DNA of 52,077 bases from CAZTVF01 sp964616985 (GTDB taxonomy: Bacteria > Planctomycetota > Phycisphaerae > SM23-33), in assembly GCA_964616985.1 (NCBI GenBank), contig CAZTVF010000026.1:1-52077 (forward strand). The letters are read 5' to 3'. The notes beneath the pieces were generated by a model. It did not search any database. It was given only the letters and a program-made list of their open reading frames with translations, and had not been told where the DNA came from. A program made the position numbers and the translations under genes. Numbering within the stretch: position 1 is the stretch's first letter; each line of letters starts with the position of its first letter. Of the stretch, positions 1 through 8,166 are shown in pieces.

Positions 1-96
1 TCACTTGTTATTTATGCATCTCAGATTTGAATCTGCGATTTCGGATTGCGGATTGCGGATTGAAGAGCGAAGCGAGTAGAGGCATCAGTCAGTTTA

Positions 97-143
97 TAGG
101 GCATGCAGGTTCTGACCCGAAGGGGCATGTCCTGCATGCCCTA
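97..143. repeat. Inverted repeat over the end of the small membrane gene
   Basis: Arms TAGGGCATGCAGG (97-109) and CCTGCATGCCCTA (131-143) form a 13-bp perfect stem around a 21-nt loop. The right arm contains the stop codon of the minus-strand gene that ends at 141, so the hairpin may act in transcription termination or 3' end protection. The core TAGGGCATGC recurs as a compact 16-nt palindrome at 14042-14057. Upstream (39-70) lies a TTGCGGATTGCGGATTG run, a degenerate intergenic repeat seen again near 615-668 and 21390-21423. Confidence 0.7.
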
Positions 144-494
144 CTCGCGGCTGCCGGGTTGCACCGGTCCGTCAGGCGGGGGTGTCCATGGAAGCTGTCT
201 CTTCACGCGTCGCACGATGGCGTCGACCACGTAGCCCCAGAAGTAGGCGTTGAGGATGACGGTGGCGCAAACGCCTGCGATCATCCCGATAGACATGTTT
301 CCCGCTGCACACATGAACCCGAACCCGCCGAATGGAAACATCATGACGATGACAATGGTCTCTAATACATCCGATATCTGGCGCTGCCACGCCCCGTGAC
401 CGTGCTCAAGGATCAGCATGGCCAAACCCATGACCGTCAGGTTGGCCACCGCGATCTTGCCTTGCAGCGTCATCTTGTAGAGGTGGAATCCCAT
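141..494 (-). CDS. Small integral membrane protein, unknown function
   Basis: Encodes 117 residues with two or three hydrophobic segments: about residues 11-30 (IAVANLTVMGLAMLILE), 44-65 and 68-92 (Gly/Met-rich). The C-terminus is basic then proline-rich (VRRVKRQLPWTPPP). No family is recognised. The start was set at ATG 494 (MGFHLYKM). The reading frame is open further upstream to a GTG at 542, but that extension lies inside a 29-bp palindromic repeat (515-543) that occurs elsewhere in non-coding DNA, so it is probably not protein. No strong Shine-Dalgarno is visible at 494. It may be a real small membrane protein, but short length and lack of homology leave doubt. Confidence 0.55.
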   Translation of the reverse strand: MGFHLYKMTLQGKIAVANLTVMGLAMLILEHGHGAWQRQISDVLETIVIVMMFPFGGFGFMCAAGNMSIGMIAGVCATVILNAYFWGYVVDAIVRRVKRQLPWTPPPDGPVQPGSRE

Positions 495-514
495 ATTCTC
501 GTCACCAGTCTTCG

Positions 515-543
515 CACCCCCAAACGAGTTTGGGGGTGGCACC
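515..543 (-). repeat. 29-bp palindromic element, copy 1 of 3
   Basis: The core CCCCCAAACGAGTTTGGGGG is extended to CAC...GTG and followed by GCACC. On the minus strand it reads GGTGCCACCCCC and so on. The same 29 bp occurs at 11468-11496 (plus) and 37158-37186 (minus). The hairpin has an 11-bp stem and a 2-nt centre. Confidence 0.85.
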
Positions 544-611
544 GCGTTCGCTCATGGGGCATCGGTGGGTTGCCAGCCCATCCTCACGGCTAATGCTTCT
601 GCTCGCGCCGC

Positions 612-666
612 TCTTCAATCCGCAATCCGCAACCTGCCTGCCGGCAGGCAGGTCCGAAATCCGCAA
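612..666. repeat. Degenerate intergenic repeat with 20-nt GC palindrome
   Basis: A TCCGCAATCCGCAA tract (619-632) is followed by the perfect palindrome CCTGCCTGCCGGCAGGCAGG (633-652) and then another CCGAAATCCGCAAT. The 20-nt palindrome recurs at 25711-25730 and, truncated, near 37197-37213. The tract ends at the stop codon of the URO-D-like gene. Confidence 0.7.
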
Positions 667-1734
667 TCAATACTTCCCGAGTTCCTTGGCCAGTTCCACG
701 ATGCGGCGGAAGTTCTGCACGCTGACGCTGGAGGGGACGCTGTGGTCGCTGGAGAAGATGTAGCCGCCGTGCTGCTTCATCGCCGGCAGGGTCTTGCGGA
801 TGACGTCCTCGATGACGTCGATCTGGTCCCAGAGCATCGCGTTGATGCCGCCGTGCAGGACGAGCTTGTCGCCGAACTGCTTCTTGAGGGCCAGGGGGTC
901 CATGCCGGCCTTGACCTCCAGCGGGTTGAGGGCGTCCATGCCGATGTCGACCAGTTCGGGCACCAGCGGGTTGATGTTGCCGCAGGAGTGCAGGTGGGCC
1001 CGCACGCCGCGGGCGTGGGCCCAGTCGACGGCCCGTTTGTGCACGGGCTTGAGCAATTCGCGGTACATGTTCACGCTGAAGAACTGCTTGCCCTTGAAGC
1101 CCATGTCATCGGGCCACTTCACGGCGTCGAACGTGTAGCCCGCGTCCCACACCATCTCCAGCAGGGCGAGGTTCACGTCCAGGAAATGGTTGAACATGTC
1201 CACGCACCAGTCGGGGTCTTCCACCATCGCCATCAGCAGCCGCTCGGTGCCCACCATCCACGCATGCGTCACGTCGAAGCCGAACCACAGCCCGGCCTCG
1301 ATCCAATAGCCCTTTTCGCGCCACGTCTTGTAGTGGGCGGCGAGGTAGTCCCAGTCCACGCGATCGCGCGTGGGGGTCATGCGGGCCTTGGCCTTTTGCC
1401 ACGACTCGCGGTCGACGACGGTGAAGTTCAGGAAGTCCGGCGTGCTGGCCGCGTGCTTCCAGCTCTTGAGCGTCGCGCCCCAGCGGCTGGTGCGGATGAT
1501 GTGCTCGTCGGACTCCTCGAGCGTCTTCTCCTCGAACCGCGGGCTGTTGTCGGCCCCGATGTGGGCGACCTTGTCCATGCCGAAGAAGTCCGTCCAGTCA
1601 ACGTCCTTCGGCATGCCTTCCCGCTGCCAGCGTTCGATCGTCGCCGCCCACGGGCTGTCGATCACCGGCACCCGGTCGGCCGGCTTGTGGTCGAACATCC
1701 GCGCGAATCGCTCCCGTGACGTCATCTCGGCCAT
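667..1734 (-). CDS. Uroporphyrinogen decarboxylase (URO-D) family protein, probably a methyltransferase
   Basis: A 355-residue TIM-barrel protein of the URO-D/MtaA/CmuA superfamily. The N-terminus (TSRERFARMFDHKPADRVPV) is the usual entry of this family, and HLHSCGNINPLVPELVDIG in the second half matches the HxCGN segment near the active site of corrinoid methyltransferases. The second Cys expected of MtaA-type zinc sites is replaced in the FSSDHSVP loop. This is therefore more likely a URO-D-like methyltransferase or demethylase than a haem-pathway HemE; the substrate cannot be told. Start ATG 1734 is chosen because AGGAG lies about 8 nt upstream; the open frame further 5' overlaps the neighbouring TPR gene and is a shadow. 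It lies 13 bp downstream of the CsgG/TPR gene on the same strand. Confidence 0.85.
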   Translation of the reverse strand: MAEMTSRERFARMFDHKPADRVPVIDSPWAATIERWQREGMPKDVDWTDFFGMDKVAHIGADNSPRFEEKTLEESDEHIIRTSRWGATLKSWKHAASTPDFLNFTVVDRESWQKAKARMTPTRDRVDWDYLAAHYKTWREKGYWIEAGLWFGFDVTHAWMVGTERLLMAMVEDPDWCVDMFNHFLDVNLALLEMVWDAGYTFDAVKWPDDMGFKGKQFFSVNMYRELLKPVHKRAVDWAHARGVRAHLHSCGNINPLVPELVDIGMDALNPLEVKAGMDPLALKKQFGDKLVLHGGINAMLWDQIDVIEDVIRKTLPAMKQHGGYIFSSDHSVPSSVSVQNFRRIVELAKELGKY

Positions 1735-1746
1735 GGACACACTCCT
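1721..1746. repeat. 26-bp direct repeat (copy 1) covering a start codon and RBS
   Basis: GTCATCTCGGCCATGGACAC followed by ACTCCT is present exactly here and at 3378-3403. Read on the minus strand it is AGGAGTGTGTCC-ATG-GCCGAGATGAC, meaning the Shine-Dalgarno, the start codon and the first four and two-thirds codons of the URO-D-like gene. Confidence 0.9.
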
Positions 1747-1747
1747 G

Positions 1748-3307
1748 TTACTGCCGCTGCATTGCGTTGCGGACGGCGTTCTTGAACTGGGCATCGAATT
1801 CCACGCCGAGCTTTTCGGCCTTCTGAATATCGTCCCAGGCTTTGGCATAGTTTCCAAGCTGGTAGTGGGTCTTGGCGCGGAAGTCCCTGACGGGGCCCTC
1901 CTGGCTGTTGATCGAGACAGCCTTGTCCAAGTCGGCCAGGGCCTTGACCAGTTCGTTCTTGTTGTAATGGCAGACGCCCCGGAACTTCCAGGCGTCGAAG
2001 TACAGCGGGTGAATCTCGGTGGCCTTGGTATAGTCGGCCAGGGCGCGATCGCAGTCGTCCTTGGCATACCAGATGTTGCCGCGGTTGTAGTAGGCCTGGG
2101 CGTTGGTGGGGCTTAGTTCGATGGCCTTTGTGTAGTCGGCCAAGGCTTGGTCGTACTGGCGCGATCTCTTATAGACCAGTGCGCGGGCGAAATAGCCGCT
2201 GGTATCCGAGGGTCCAGTCTTGATGGCTTGCTTGGCGTCGGCCAGGGCCTTGTCCATGTTGCCGCTGAAGGCGTGGAACTGGGAACGCATGGAATACCGT
2301 CCCGGGATGCTTGGGTCGAGCTCGATGGCATGGCTGATATCCGTCAGGGCCTCTTTGAAGTGGCCCTGCTGAGCCAGTGTCAGCGCGCGAGAATCGTAGA
2401 CATAGGCGGCTTGGTCGTTGATCGTCATCGCCCTGTCGATGTCGGCCATCGCCTTGTCGAACATGCCGAGGTAGGCATATGCCTGAGCGCGCCCGCTGAG
2501 GTAGGAGCATTCCTTGGGCAGCAGACGCAGGCCCTTGGTGAACTCGACGATTGCGCGGTCGTACCGTGAGAGGGTCATGCAGGCCCTGGCAAGCGAGCCG
2601 TAGGCGAAGGCGAAGTTGGGATCGAGCTCGATGGCATTTGTGGCCAGGCGAAACGCCTCCTCGGGCTTGCTCTGTTCGAGATCGACGGCCTTGGACCAGG
2701 CCTCCAACGCCTGGTAACTGGAGGTTCCGGCCTCGTTAAGCAGCTGTCGCTGCGCGTCGGTAAGCTCCAGCCTCTCGCCCTTGGGTGCGTCGGCGGCGGT
2801 GGGGGTCTTGTTCACGACGACGACCTTCTTATCGAACGAGAGGATGACGGCCTCGGCCAGTTCGAACATGGCGTCGAAGATCTTCGCCTCGGAGGTCCTG
2901 ACGCTGGCGGTATTGAGGACGACGCCCGTGTCGACATCGACGACGCGGACGTTGAACAGGATGTCGCTGCCGGCCTTGGCAAACGAGCCCAGCACGAGTC
3001 GTTCGGCGCAAATGAGTTTGCCCAGCTTGCTGGCGACGTTCACGTCATCGGTCTGCGATATCTTGATGTCCTGTTCGCGAAGGACCCGGGCGACCTGGGT
3101 CTTCTCGATCATGACCAGCCCCTTGACGGCGGCGAGCTTGGTGGTGAGTGTCTCAGCCGTTCCCGAGCCGACCCAATCCATCGAGGCGTCGTTGCGCAGA
3201 TTCTGGAGCGGCACGACGGCCACGCGGCGCGGCGCGGCCTGTGCGTGTGCCATCGCCGCTGCAGACAGCACAACCGCCGATACAACCAGCAGGCGCAACG
3301 TGGTCAT
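1748..3307 (-). CDS. Secreted CsgG/FlgO-like domain protein with C-terminal TPR repeats
   Basis: A 519-residue protein with a signal peptide (MTTLRLLVVSAVVLSAAAMAHAQ, cleavage near residue 23). Residues about 27-170 resemble the CsgG/FlgO/TolB-N type fold: RRVAVVPLQN at the start, then a TKLAAVKGLVMIEKTQV segment and LGSFAKAGSDILFNVRVVD. From about residue 195 to the end run at least eight TPR units (for example AIELDPNFAFAYGSLARA, YDQALADYTKAIELSPTNAQ). The architecture suggests an envelope scaffold or assembly protein; the partner is unknown. Start ATG 3307 has GGAG upstream and gives the signal peptide. The longer open frame begins with MSMAEMT, which is the duplicated start of the downstream gene, and is rejected. 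Confidence 0.8.
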   Translation of the reverse strand: MTTLRLLVVSAVVLSAAAMAHAQAAPRRVAVVPLQNLRNDASMDWVGSGTAETLTTKLAAVKGLVMIEKTQVARVLREQDIKISQTDDVNVASKLGKLICAERLVLGSFAKAGSDILFNVRVVDVDTGVVLNTASVRTSEAKIFDAMFELAEAVILSFDKKVVVVNKTPTAADAPKGERLELTDAQRQLLNEAGTSSYQALEAWSKAVDLEQSKPEEAFRLATNAIELDPNFAFAYGSLARACMTLSRYDRAIVEFTKGLRLLPKECSYLSGRAQAYAYLGMFDKAMADIDRAMTINDQAAYVYDSRALTLAQQGHFKEALTDISHAIELDPSIPGRYSMRSQFHAFSGNMDKALADAKQAIKTGPSDTSGYFARALVYKRSRQYDQALADYTKAIELSPTNAQAYYNRGNIWYAKDDCDRALADYTKATEIHPLYFDAWKFRGVCHYNKNELVKALADLDKAVSINSQEGPVRDFRAKTHYQLGNYAKAWDDIQKAEKLGVEFDAQFKNAVRNAMQRQ

Positions 3308-3377
3308 GGAAGGTCTCCGGGCAATCAGGCCCCAGCCCCCGCCGGCTCGGCAAAAGGCAGGAGCAACGTGTCTTGCT

Positions 3378-3403
3378 GTCATCTCGGCCATGGACACACT
3401 CCT
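3378..3403. repeat. 26-bp direct repeat (copy 2), vestigial start region
   Basis: An exact copy of 1721-1746, lying directly after the stop of the lipoprotein gene and before the CsgG/TPR gene. It carries an intact Shine-Dalgarno and ATG, so translation could begin here and read in frame into the TPR protein, adding about 30 residues ahead of its signal peptide. Confidence 0.9.
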
Positions 3404-4891
3404 TTATTCCGGTTGGTTGGGATCCGGGGGCACGGCATTGGGATCCTGCGGGATGGCATTGAGCAGCAACTGGGCGCCCAACGTGCCCGCCGTGTCCGGC
3501 CGGGTGGTCGGTTCGGTGGCCGGCCTGCCGGCGAAGCGGAAGTCGCGCACGCGATCCATCGAATCCGTCGGCTTGATCGTGACGAGGAGATCATGCCACT
3601 GTTTTGCCTCGGCCGCGGTCAGGGCCTTGTGCCACATGCAGTACTGCATGAGCTTCTCCCCGTCGAGCAGCGTGCGCCCGAAGTGAGCCGTCTGGAACTT
3701 CTCATCGGGCGTAGCGGCCACGGCGTACAGGATGATCGGTGGCTTGCGCTTGGATTGGTTGAGGTCGAAACTCCAGCGGATGCCGGGCAGGTTGGCGTCG
3801 TAGGCGCCATTCGTGAAGAATGGCTGGGTGGTGCACTTGATCGCGAAGCTGGCCTTATCCGCGCCCCAGCCGTCGAGTAGGTCCAGCGCGACGGCCTGGT
3901 CCATCAATTCCCTCGTGTAATCCCGAGCCGTCAGGGTGGCGTTGGGATCGTTGGGATCCTTGTTCGCCACGGCCCACTTGGTGAAGGCGGCGGTCTTTTC
4001 GATATACGAGTTGACGGCTTCAGCCAAGTTGGGATCGCGCACGGCCGCGAGCACCTGGTCGATGAACTTGGGCGACAGGTCCACCTTCTTCTGGATCATC
4101 TGGCGCAGGATGGGCTCGGCGAGGCCGAAGCGCTCGTTGTCCCCCAAGGATGAATCCATGATCGCCCTGGCGAGCTTCTCGATGTCCGCCTGCGGGATGT
4201 AATCGCGCTCGGCCAGGTACATGAACGCGCGGGCAGGGATCTCCATCAGTGCGACGTCCTTCGACGGCGCCGTCGTCGGTGCCTGTGAGACGGAGCCATT
4301 GACCGCGGTCCTTAGCTGCAGAGAGAGGTTCTTGGCGTCCTTGGCCAGCGTCGTGCGGATGAAGTCCTGGAGCTTGTTGGAGTCGGCGGAGTCGCCGAAG
4401 CGATGCTTCACGTACCCAGCCGCGATGTCGGCCAGGGCGTCGACGGCGGCCAACTGCTCCTGCAGCACGGCCAGCTGGTCGTCGTTGCCGCGGAGGCGTT
4501 CGGCATAGGCCCAGGCCTTGCCGAGGGAGCTTTCGAAGTAGAAGTAGCGCCCGGTCCCCGCGCCGAGGTCGCCGGGCAAGTTGGGCCCGAACTTGCCCCT
4601 GGCGACGGCCCGGCCTTTGTCGTCGGTGCCGACGTTGTCGGCGCCATACACGGCCTGCAGTTGCCGCAAGGTCTCCTCGCCGACCGGCGGCGCGGAGGGC
4701 GTCGCGGCGGGCTGGGTTTCGGCCGGCGCGGTCTGCGGCTGGGTCGTCGCCCCGTCATGCACACTGATGGTCAAGGTCCGCTGCATCTGCGGGCCCTGGG
4801 GATCCATCTCGACGTTGTACTCGGTGACGAGGCACCCGGCGAGGAGGAACATGACGGCGGCCAGGGCGAGGGCGGCAGTTGAGCGGCGCAT
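3404..4891 (-). CDS. Lipoprotein of unknown function
   Basis: A 495-residue predicted lipoprotein. The signal peptide MRRSTAALALAAVMFLLAGC ends in the lipobox LAGC (Cys20). A Thr/Gln/Pro/Ala-rich linker follows (about residues 45-75). The rest is soluble and mixed alpha/beta; residues around 310-330 (AAFTKWAVANKDPNDPN) and the C-terminal Pro/Thr-rich tail show no motif I recognise. The start at 4891 has AGGAAG 7 nt upstream and gives the lipobox; the longer frame runs into the promoter region. First gene of a minus-strand set (lipoprotein, CsgG/TPR, URO-D-like) with gaps of 96 and 13 bp. Confidence 0.75.
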   Translation of the reverse strand: MRRSTAALALAAVMFLLAGCLVTEYNVEMDPQGPQMQRTLTISVHDGATTQPQTAPAETQPAATPSAPPVGEETLRQLQAVYGADNVGTDDKGRAVARGKFGPNLPGDLGAGTGRYFYFESSLGKAWAYAERLRGNDDQLAVLQEQLAAVDALADIAAGYVKHRFGDSADSNKLQDFIRTTLAKDAKNLSLQLRTAVNGSVSQAPTTAPSKDVALMEIPARAFMYLAERDYIPQADIEKLARAIMDSSLGDNERFGLAEPILRQMIQKKVDLSPKFIDQVLAAVRDPNLAEAVNSYIEKTAAFTKWAVANKDPNDPNATLTARDYTRELMDQAVALDLLDGWGADKASFAIKCTTQPFFTNGAYDANLPGIRWSFDLNQSKRKPPIILYAVAATPDEKFQTAHFGRTLLDGEKLMQYCMWHKALTAAEAKQWHDLLVTIKPTDSMDRVRDFRFAGRPATEPTTRPDTAGTLGAQLLLNAIPQDPNAVPPDPNQPE

Positions 4892-5359
4892 AGGTCTTCC
4901 TTTCGGTTGAGGACGTGCGGCATTGTACCGCGCAGGGATCAAAGAGGAATCATCCAGGGGACGAAGCATGGCGATCCGGGGTGACCTCTCTAGTTCGATT
5001 GAAGCGCCGCGACGCGGGGGCGCGGATCGGGGTGGTGCTCAAGTCTTGGCGCTGTTGCGACGCTGTGTCTGATCGAACAGCGCTGAAAGGCAAGCGAGTG
5101 TAGCGCCGTCGCGCTATGCAGGATGCTGGTCGCCGGAAGAGGAAGAGGAAGAAGACCCGAGACCCCAAAAACAGTTGTCCGATGCTCCCTCGGAATCACA
5201 CCTAAGGGCATACGATTATCTGAGCTTTATGACCGCCCGCCGGGTATGCTTGAGCGTAATGATATCCGGCCTCTCGGTTGCTAGTTAGCAGCGCCGGCTG
5301 AGCGAACAGATGCTCGGCATGACTCTGCGGCGGTCTCGGGCCCCCAATGAGGAAATGCT
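4892..5359. other. Divergent intergenic region with a REPIN-like remnant
   Basis: No convincing gene in 468 bp. Positions 5047-5097 hold a degenerate member of the REPIN-like family (GGCGCTGTTGCGACGCTGT, then AACAGCGCTGAAAGGCAAGC). The region must hold divergent promoters for the lipoprotein gene (minus) and the radical SAM gene (plus), but no box pair stands out. Confidence 0.6.
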
Positions 5360-6865
5360 ATGCGTCTGCTTCTGGTCATGCCGACCGGTCTGCAAGTCGG
5401 CTACGATGAGTACTTCTCCAGCTCCCCCCTTGGCATCGAGACCCTCGCCGCCCATGCGCGCCCGCTGGCCGACGTTGCCCTGATGGACCTGCGAGGCCAC
5501 GGCCACGACGTCGAGGTGCATGCCGACCAGGTGGTGGCCCACGGGGCCGAGATGATCGGCCTGAGCGTCAACAGCGCCCCGCACACGAAGTACGCCCTGG
5601 CACTGGCCGCCGCCATCCGCCGGCGCGACCCGAACGTCAAGATCATCGTCGGCGGCCAGCAGGCCACGTTCATCGCCGACGAGATGACCGCCCCCGGCCA
5701 CATCCAGGCGATCATCCGCGGCGAGGGCGAGCTGACGCTGACGGAGATCCTGCAGCGCGGGGGCGACTGGCGCGGCGTCGCCGGCGTCTCATGGCGACGC
5801 GACGGCGTGCTGATCAACGAGCCCGACCGTCCGCTGATCCAGAACATCGACGACGTGCTGCCGCCCGCGCGCGAGCTGCTGGCCGACCGGTCGCGCTACC
5901 GCATGGGCAAGTACCGCGTCGAGGGCATCGAGACCAGCCGCGGCTGCGCGCACCAGTGCTCGTTCTGCTCGATCCGCAACTTCCACCGCGGCAAGTGGCG
6001 GCCCAAGAGCGTCGCCCGCGTGATGCAGGAAGTGGACTCGATCCTAGAGCGGTACCCCGAGGAGAAGGTGATCTACTTCGCCGACGACAACTTTTCGACC
6101 GACATGCGCCGCGTGGAGGCCATCTGCCGCGCGATCGCCGATCGCAAGAGCGACGCGTACTTCTGGTGCCAGGCCCGCGCCGACCAGCTCGCCCGCAACC
6201 CGCAGGTGGTGGAGTGGATGGGCAAGGCCAAGTTCTCGGCGTGCCTCGTGGGGCTGGAAACGGCCAACCCGCGGCTGCTGAAGAACGCGCGGAAGGGCAC
6301 CAGCGTCGAGCAGATCACCGAGACGATCCGCCTGCTGCACGCGCAGGACATCGGCATCTGGGGCACGTTCACGCTGGGGCTGCCGGGCGAAACGCTTGAG
6401 GACACCGTCGAGAGCGCCAAGTTCATCCCCAAGGCGAAGGTGGACGTCATCCAGATCACGGTGGCCACGCCCATCCCGGGCTCGGACCTGTACAACGACG
6501 CCAAGGCCAAGGGCGACATCCTCGATACCGACTGGGACCGCTTCGACTTCACCACGCCCCTGATCAAGGGGCAGGGCTCCAAGGCCCAGATGGAGTCGAT
6601 CATGCACAAGGCCTATCTCAAGGCCTACCTCAGCCCGCGGTTCCTGCTGTCGCTGTTCAGCCAGCGGACGAACCTGTCGCGCCTGCGACGGACGGTGTTC
6701 GGGGTGTTCTGGTCTTGGATCGCCTTCATCATCAAGCAGCGGCTCCGCAGCCTGGTGGGCCTGAAGGTGCGTTCCCCCGACGCTGGCGGCCGGGTAATCG
6801 AGGCGACGAAGGTGCGAGCCGAGGTGGCCTCGCCCACTCCCGCCAAGGATTCGGCAACGCTGTAG
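5360..6865 (+). CDS. Cobalamin-binding-type radical SAM protein
   Basis: A 501-residue B12-type radical SAM enzyme. Residues about 1-135 form the Rossmann-like B12-binding domain (LLLVMPTG, GLSVNSAPHT, IIVGGQQATF, IRGEGELTL). The radical SAM domain starts near 185 with the cluster motif Cys196-X3-Cys200-X2-Cys203 (SRGCAHQCSFC), followed by YFADDNF and the LVGLETANPRLLKNARKG segment. The last ~100 residues contain hydrophobic helices. Family members perform methylations, ring rearrangements and hopanoid or bacteriochlorophyll modifications; the substrate here is not evident. Start ATG 5360 is preceded by GAGGAA. It stands alone, with a REPIN remnant upstream and a TTTCGTATTTCGAGTTTCGG degenerate tract downstream. 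Confidence 0.88.
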   Translation: MRLLLVMPTGLQVGYDEYFSSSPLGIETLAAHARPLADVALMDLRGHGHDVEVHADQVVAHGAEMIGLSVNSAPHTKYALALAAAIRRRDPNVKIIVGGQQATFIADEMTAPGHIQAIIRGEGELTLTEILQRGGDWRGVAGVSWRRDGVLINEPDRPLIQNIDDVLPPARELLADRSRYRMGKYRVEGIETSRGCAHQCSFCSIRNFHRGKWRPKSVARVMQEVDSILERYPEEKVIYFADDNFSTDMRRVEAICRAIADRKSDAYFWCQARADQLARNPQVVEWMGKAKFSACLVGLETANPRLLKNARKGTSVEQITETIRLLHAQDIGIWGTFTLGLPGETLEDTVESAKFIPKAKVDVIQITVATPIPGSDLYNDAKAKGDILDTDWDRFDFTTPLIKGQGSKAQMESIMHKAYLKAYLSPRFLLSLFSQRTNLSRLRRTVFGVFWSWIAFIIKQRLRSLVGLKVRSPDAGGRVIEATKVRAEVASPTPAKDSATL

Positions 6866-7009
6866 TCGTCCTGCAGAAGTACGCAAGGCAAAGACGATCT
6901 TTTGGGGCTTGCTGTTTTGAATTTGTTTCGGACTTCGTATTTCGAGTTTCGGATTTTGACACGCGGTTAAGCAAGCATACTTTCGTGCCACTACACCAGA
7001 ACAGCAGCT

Positions 7010-7882
7010 TCACCGCGAGGCGCTGGTCATCTTGCGGCGGCGCAGGGCGAGCATGGCCCCGCCGCCCAGCAGGATCAGCAGCGTGCCGGGCTCGGGCGTT
7101 GCAGCCGGGGGCGGCGGCAACAGCGACTCGTTCACCGCCAAAGCCTGCACCTCGCCGATGTACCATGTGTTGCTGGTGCCGTAGAAGTTCTGCAGGTACC
7201 ACTGCCATCCGTACAGCGAGTTGAAGGCGTAGGCCACGTCGTAGTACCGCAGCCGGTCGGGCGGGCTCACGTCCAGCTTGTTGTCATCGGAGTCGGTCAC
7301 CCACAGGCCGTAGTACGTCGAGGGGTTTTCGGGATCGTAGTTGTAGCCCCAGACGGTGATCGTGTGCCCGCCGCCCGACGTCGTGTAGAGCCCCGCCCCG
7401 ACGCCGCGGCCGGCCTGCAGGTACGTCTTGATGGCCGACATGGCCTGGGCGTCCTGCCCCTGGCGAACGTAGGCGCCCTGGTAGGCGGTCTTGGTGTAGA
7501 AGCCCCCGCCGGGCACGTCCACCTGGGCGGAGTTGGGCATGCCCTGGCTGTAGTTCACGCCGTCGAAGAACCACGCCCAGGCGTAGTTCATCAAGCTGCC
7601 CTGGTCGGTCCAGTGGTTGATGTAGTAGTTGTAGATGTCGTCGCTGCTGTGGAAGTCGCCCGTGCGGCCCCAGCCGGTGTACCACAGGACGTTGGCGGCG
7701 GTGGCGGCCCAGCAGAGATTCGTGCTGTTGTTGTTCAGGGGGCTCTTTTCGGCGTCGACCCAGGAGTTGGCCGCGGTGTAGTTGACGTAGCTGACACCTC
7801 GGGGGATGGCGTCGGCCCTCGCCAAGGCCGGGGCCAGACCAATCGAAACAACGAGCGCAATAAAGAGAGTCCCTCTGTGCAT
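7010..7882 (-). CDS. PEP-CTERM-anchored IdeS-like cysteine protease
   Basis: A 290-residue secreted protein. The signal peptide is residues 1-24 (LFIALVVSIGLAPALARADA). The body matches the IdeS/Mac (peptidase C66) fold by key segments: NLCWAATAANVLWY with candidate nucleophile Cys57, GGHTITVWGYNYD with His173, and GLWVTDSDDNK with Asp197/Asp199, in the same order and wording as IdeS (HVINLWGADFD...YVTDSDSN). The C-terminus is a PEP-CTERM sorting signal: PEP at 263-265, a Leu/Gly hydrophobic stretch, then RRRK. It should be exported and processed by an exosortase at the cell surface. IdeS itself cleaves IgG, so an environmental homologue must have another target. Start ATG 7882 follows AGGAGAGGAAG. 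Confidence 0.8.
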   Translation of the reverse strand: MHRGTLFIALVVSIGLAPALARADAIPRGVSYVNYTAANSWVDAEKSPLNNNSTNLCWAATAANVLWYTGWGRTGDFHSSDDIYNYYINHWTDQGSLMNYAWAWFFDGVNYSQGMPNSAQVDVPGGGFYTKTAYQGAYVRQGQDAQAMSAIKTYLQAGRGVGAGLYTTSGGGHTITVWGYNYDPENPSTYYGLWVTDSDDNKLDVSPPDRLRYYDVAYAFNSLYGWQWYLQNFYGTSNTWYIGEVQALAVNESLLPPPPAATPEPGTLLILLGGGAMLALRRRKMTSASR

Positions 7883-8004
7883 CTTCCTCTCCTGATTTCC
7901 TTCCTCGCCCTCCGGCGAAGCGACCTGTGAGCTTCGAGCTGAACAACTCCGGTGCGACTGTGATTATACCACGAAGCCTTGAAAAAAACAACGCGGCCTT
8001 TGGG

Positions 8005-8062
8005 CGCTGCTGGACCTCCACGGATAGCGAACAGCGCTGAAAATCGAGCGACTTTACGATTT
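8005..8062. repeat. REPIN-like half element
   Basis: GAACAGCGCTGAAAATCGAGCGA (8030-8052) is one arm of the family found complete at 16043-16104; the other arm is not recognisable. The rest of the gap 7883-8166 shows no gene. Confidence 0.5.
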
Positions 8063-8166
8063 GCCTTTTGCTGAAGTCTCTGCAATGCCAGTGAAGACCA
8101 TGCATCCGCGATCCACTTGAAAAAGGCGCTCGGGAACGGGGGCAATCCTGTAATATGTGGGGCTCC

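Noticed and set aside
494..542. GTG start inside the 29-bp palindrome for the small membrane protein
   Set aside because: The same 29 bp occurs in non-coding DNA twice more; ATG 494 is used instead.
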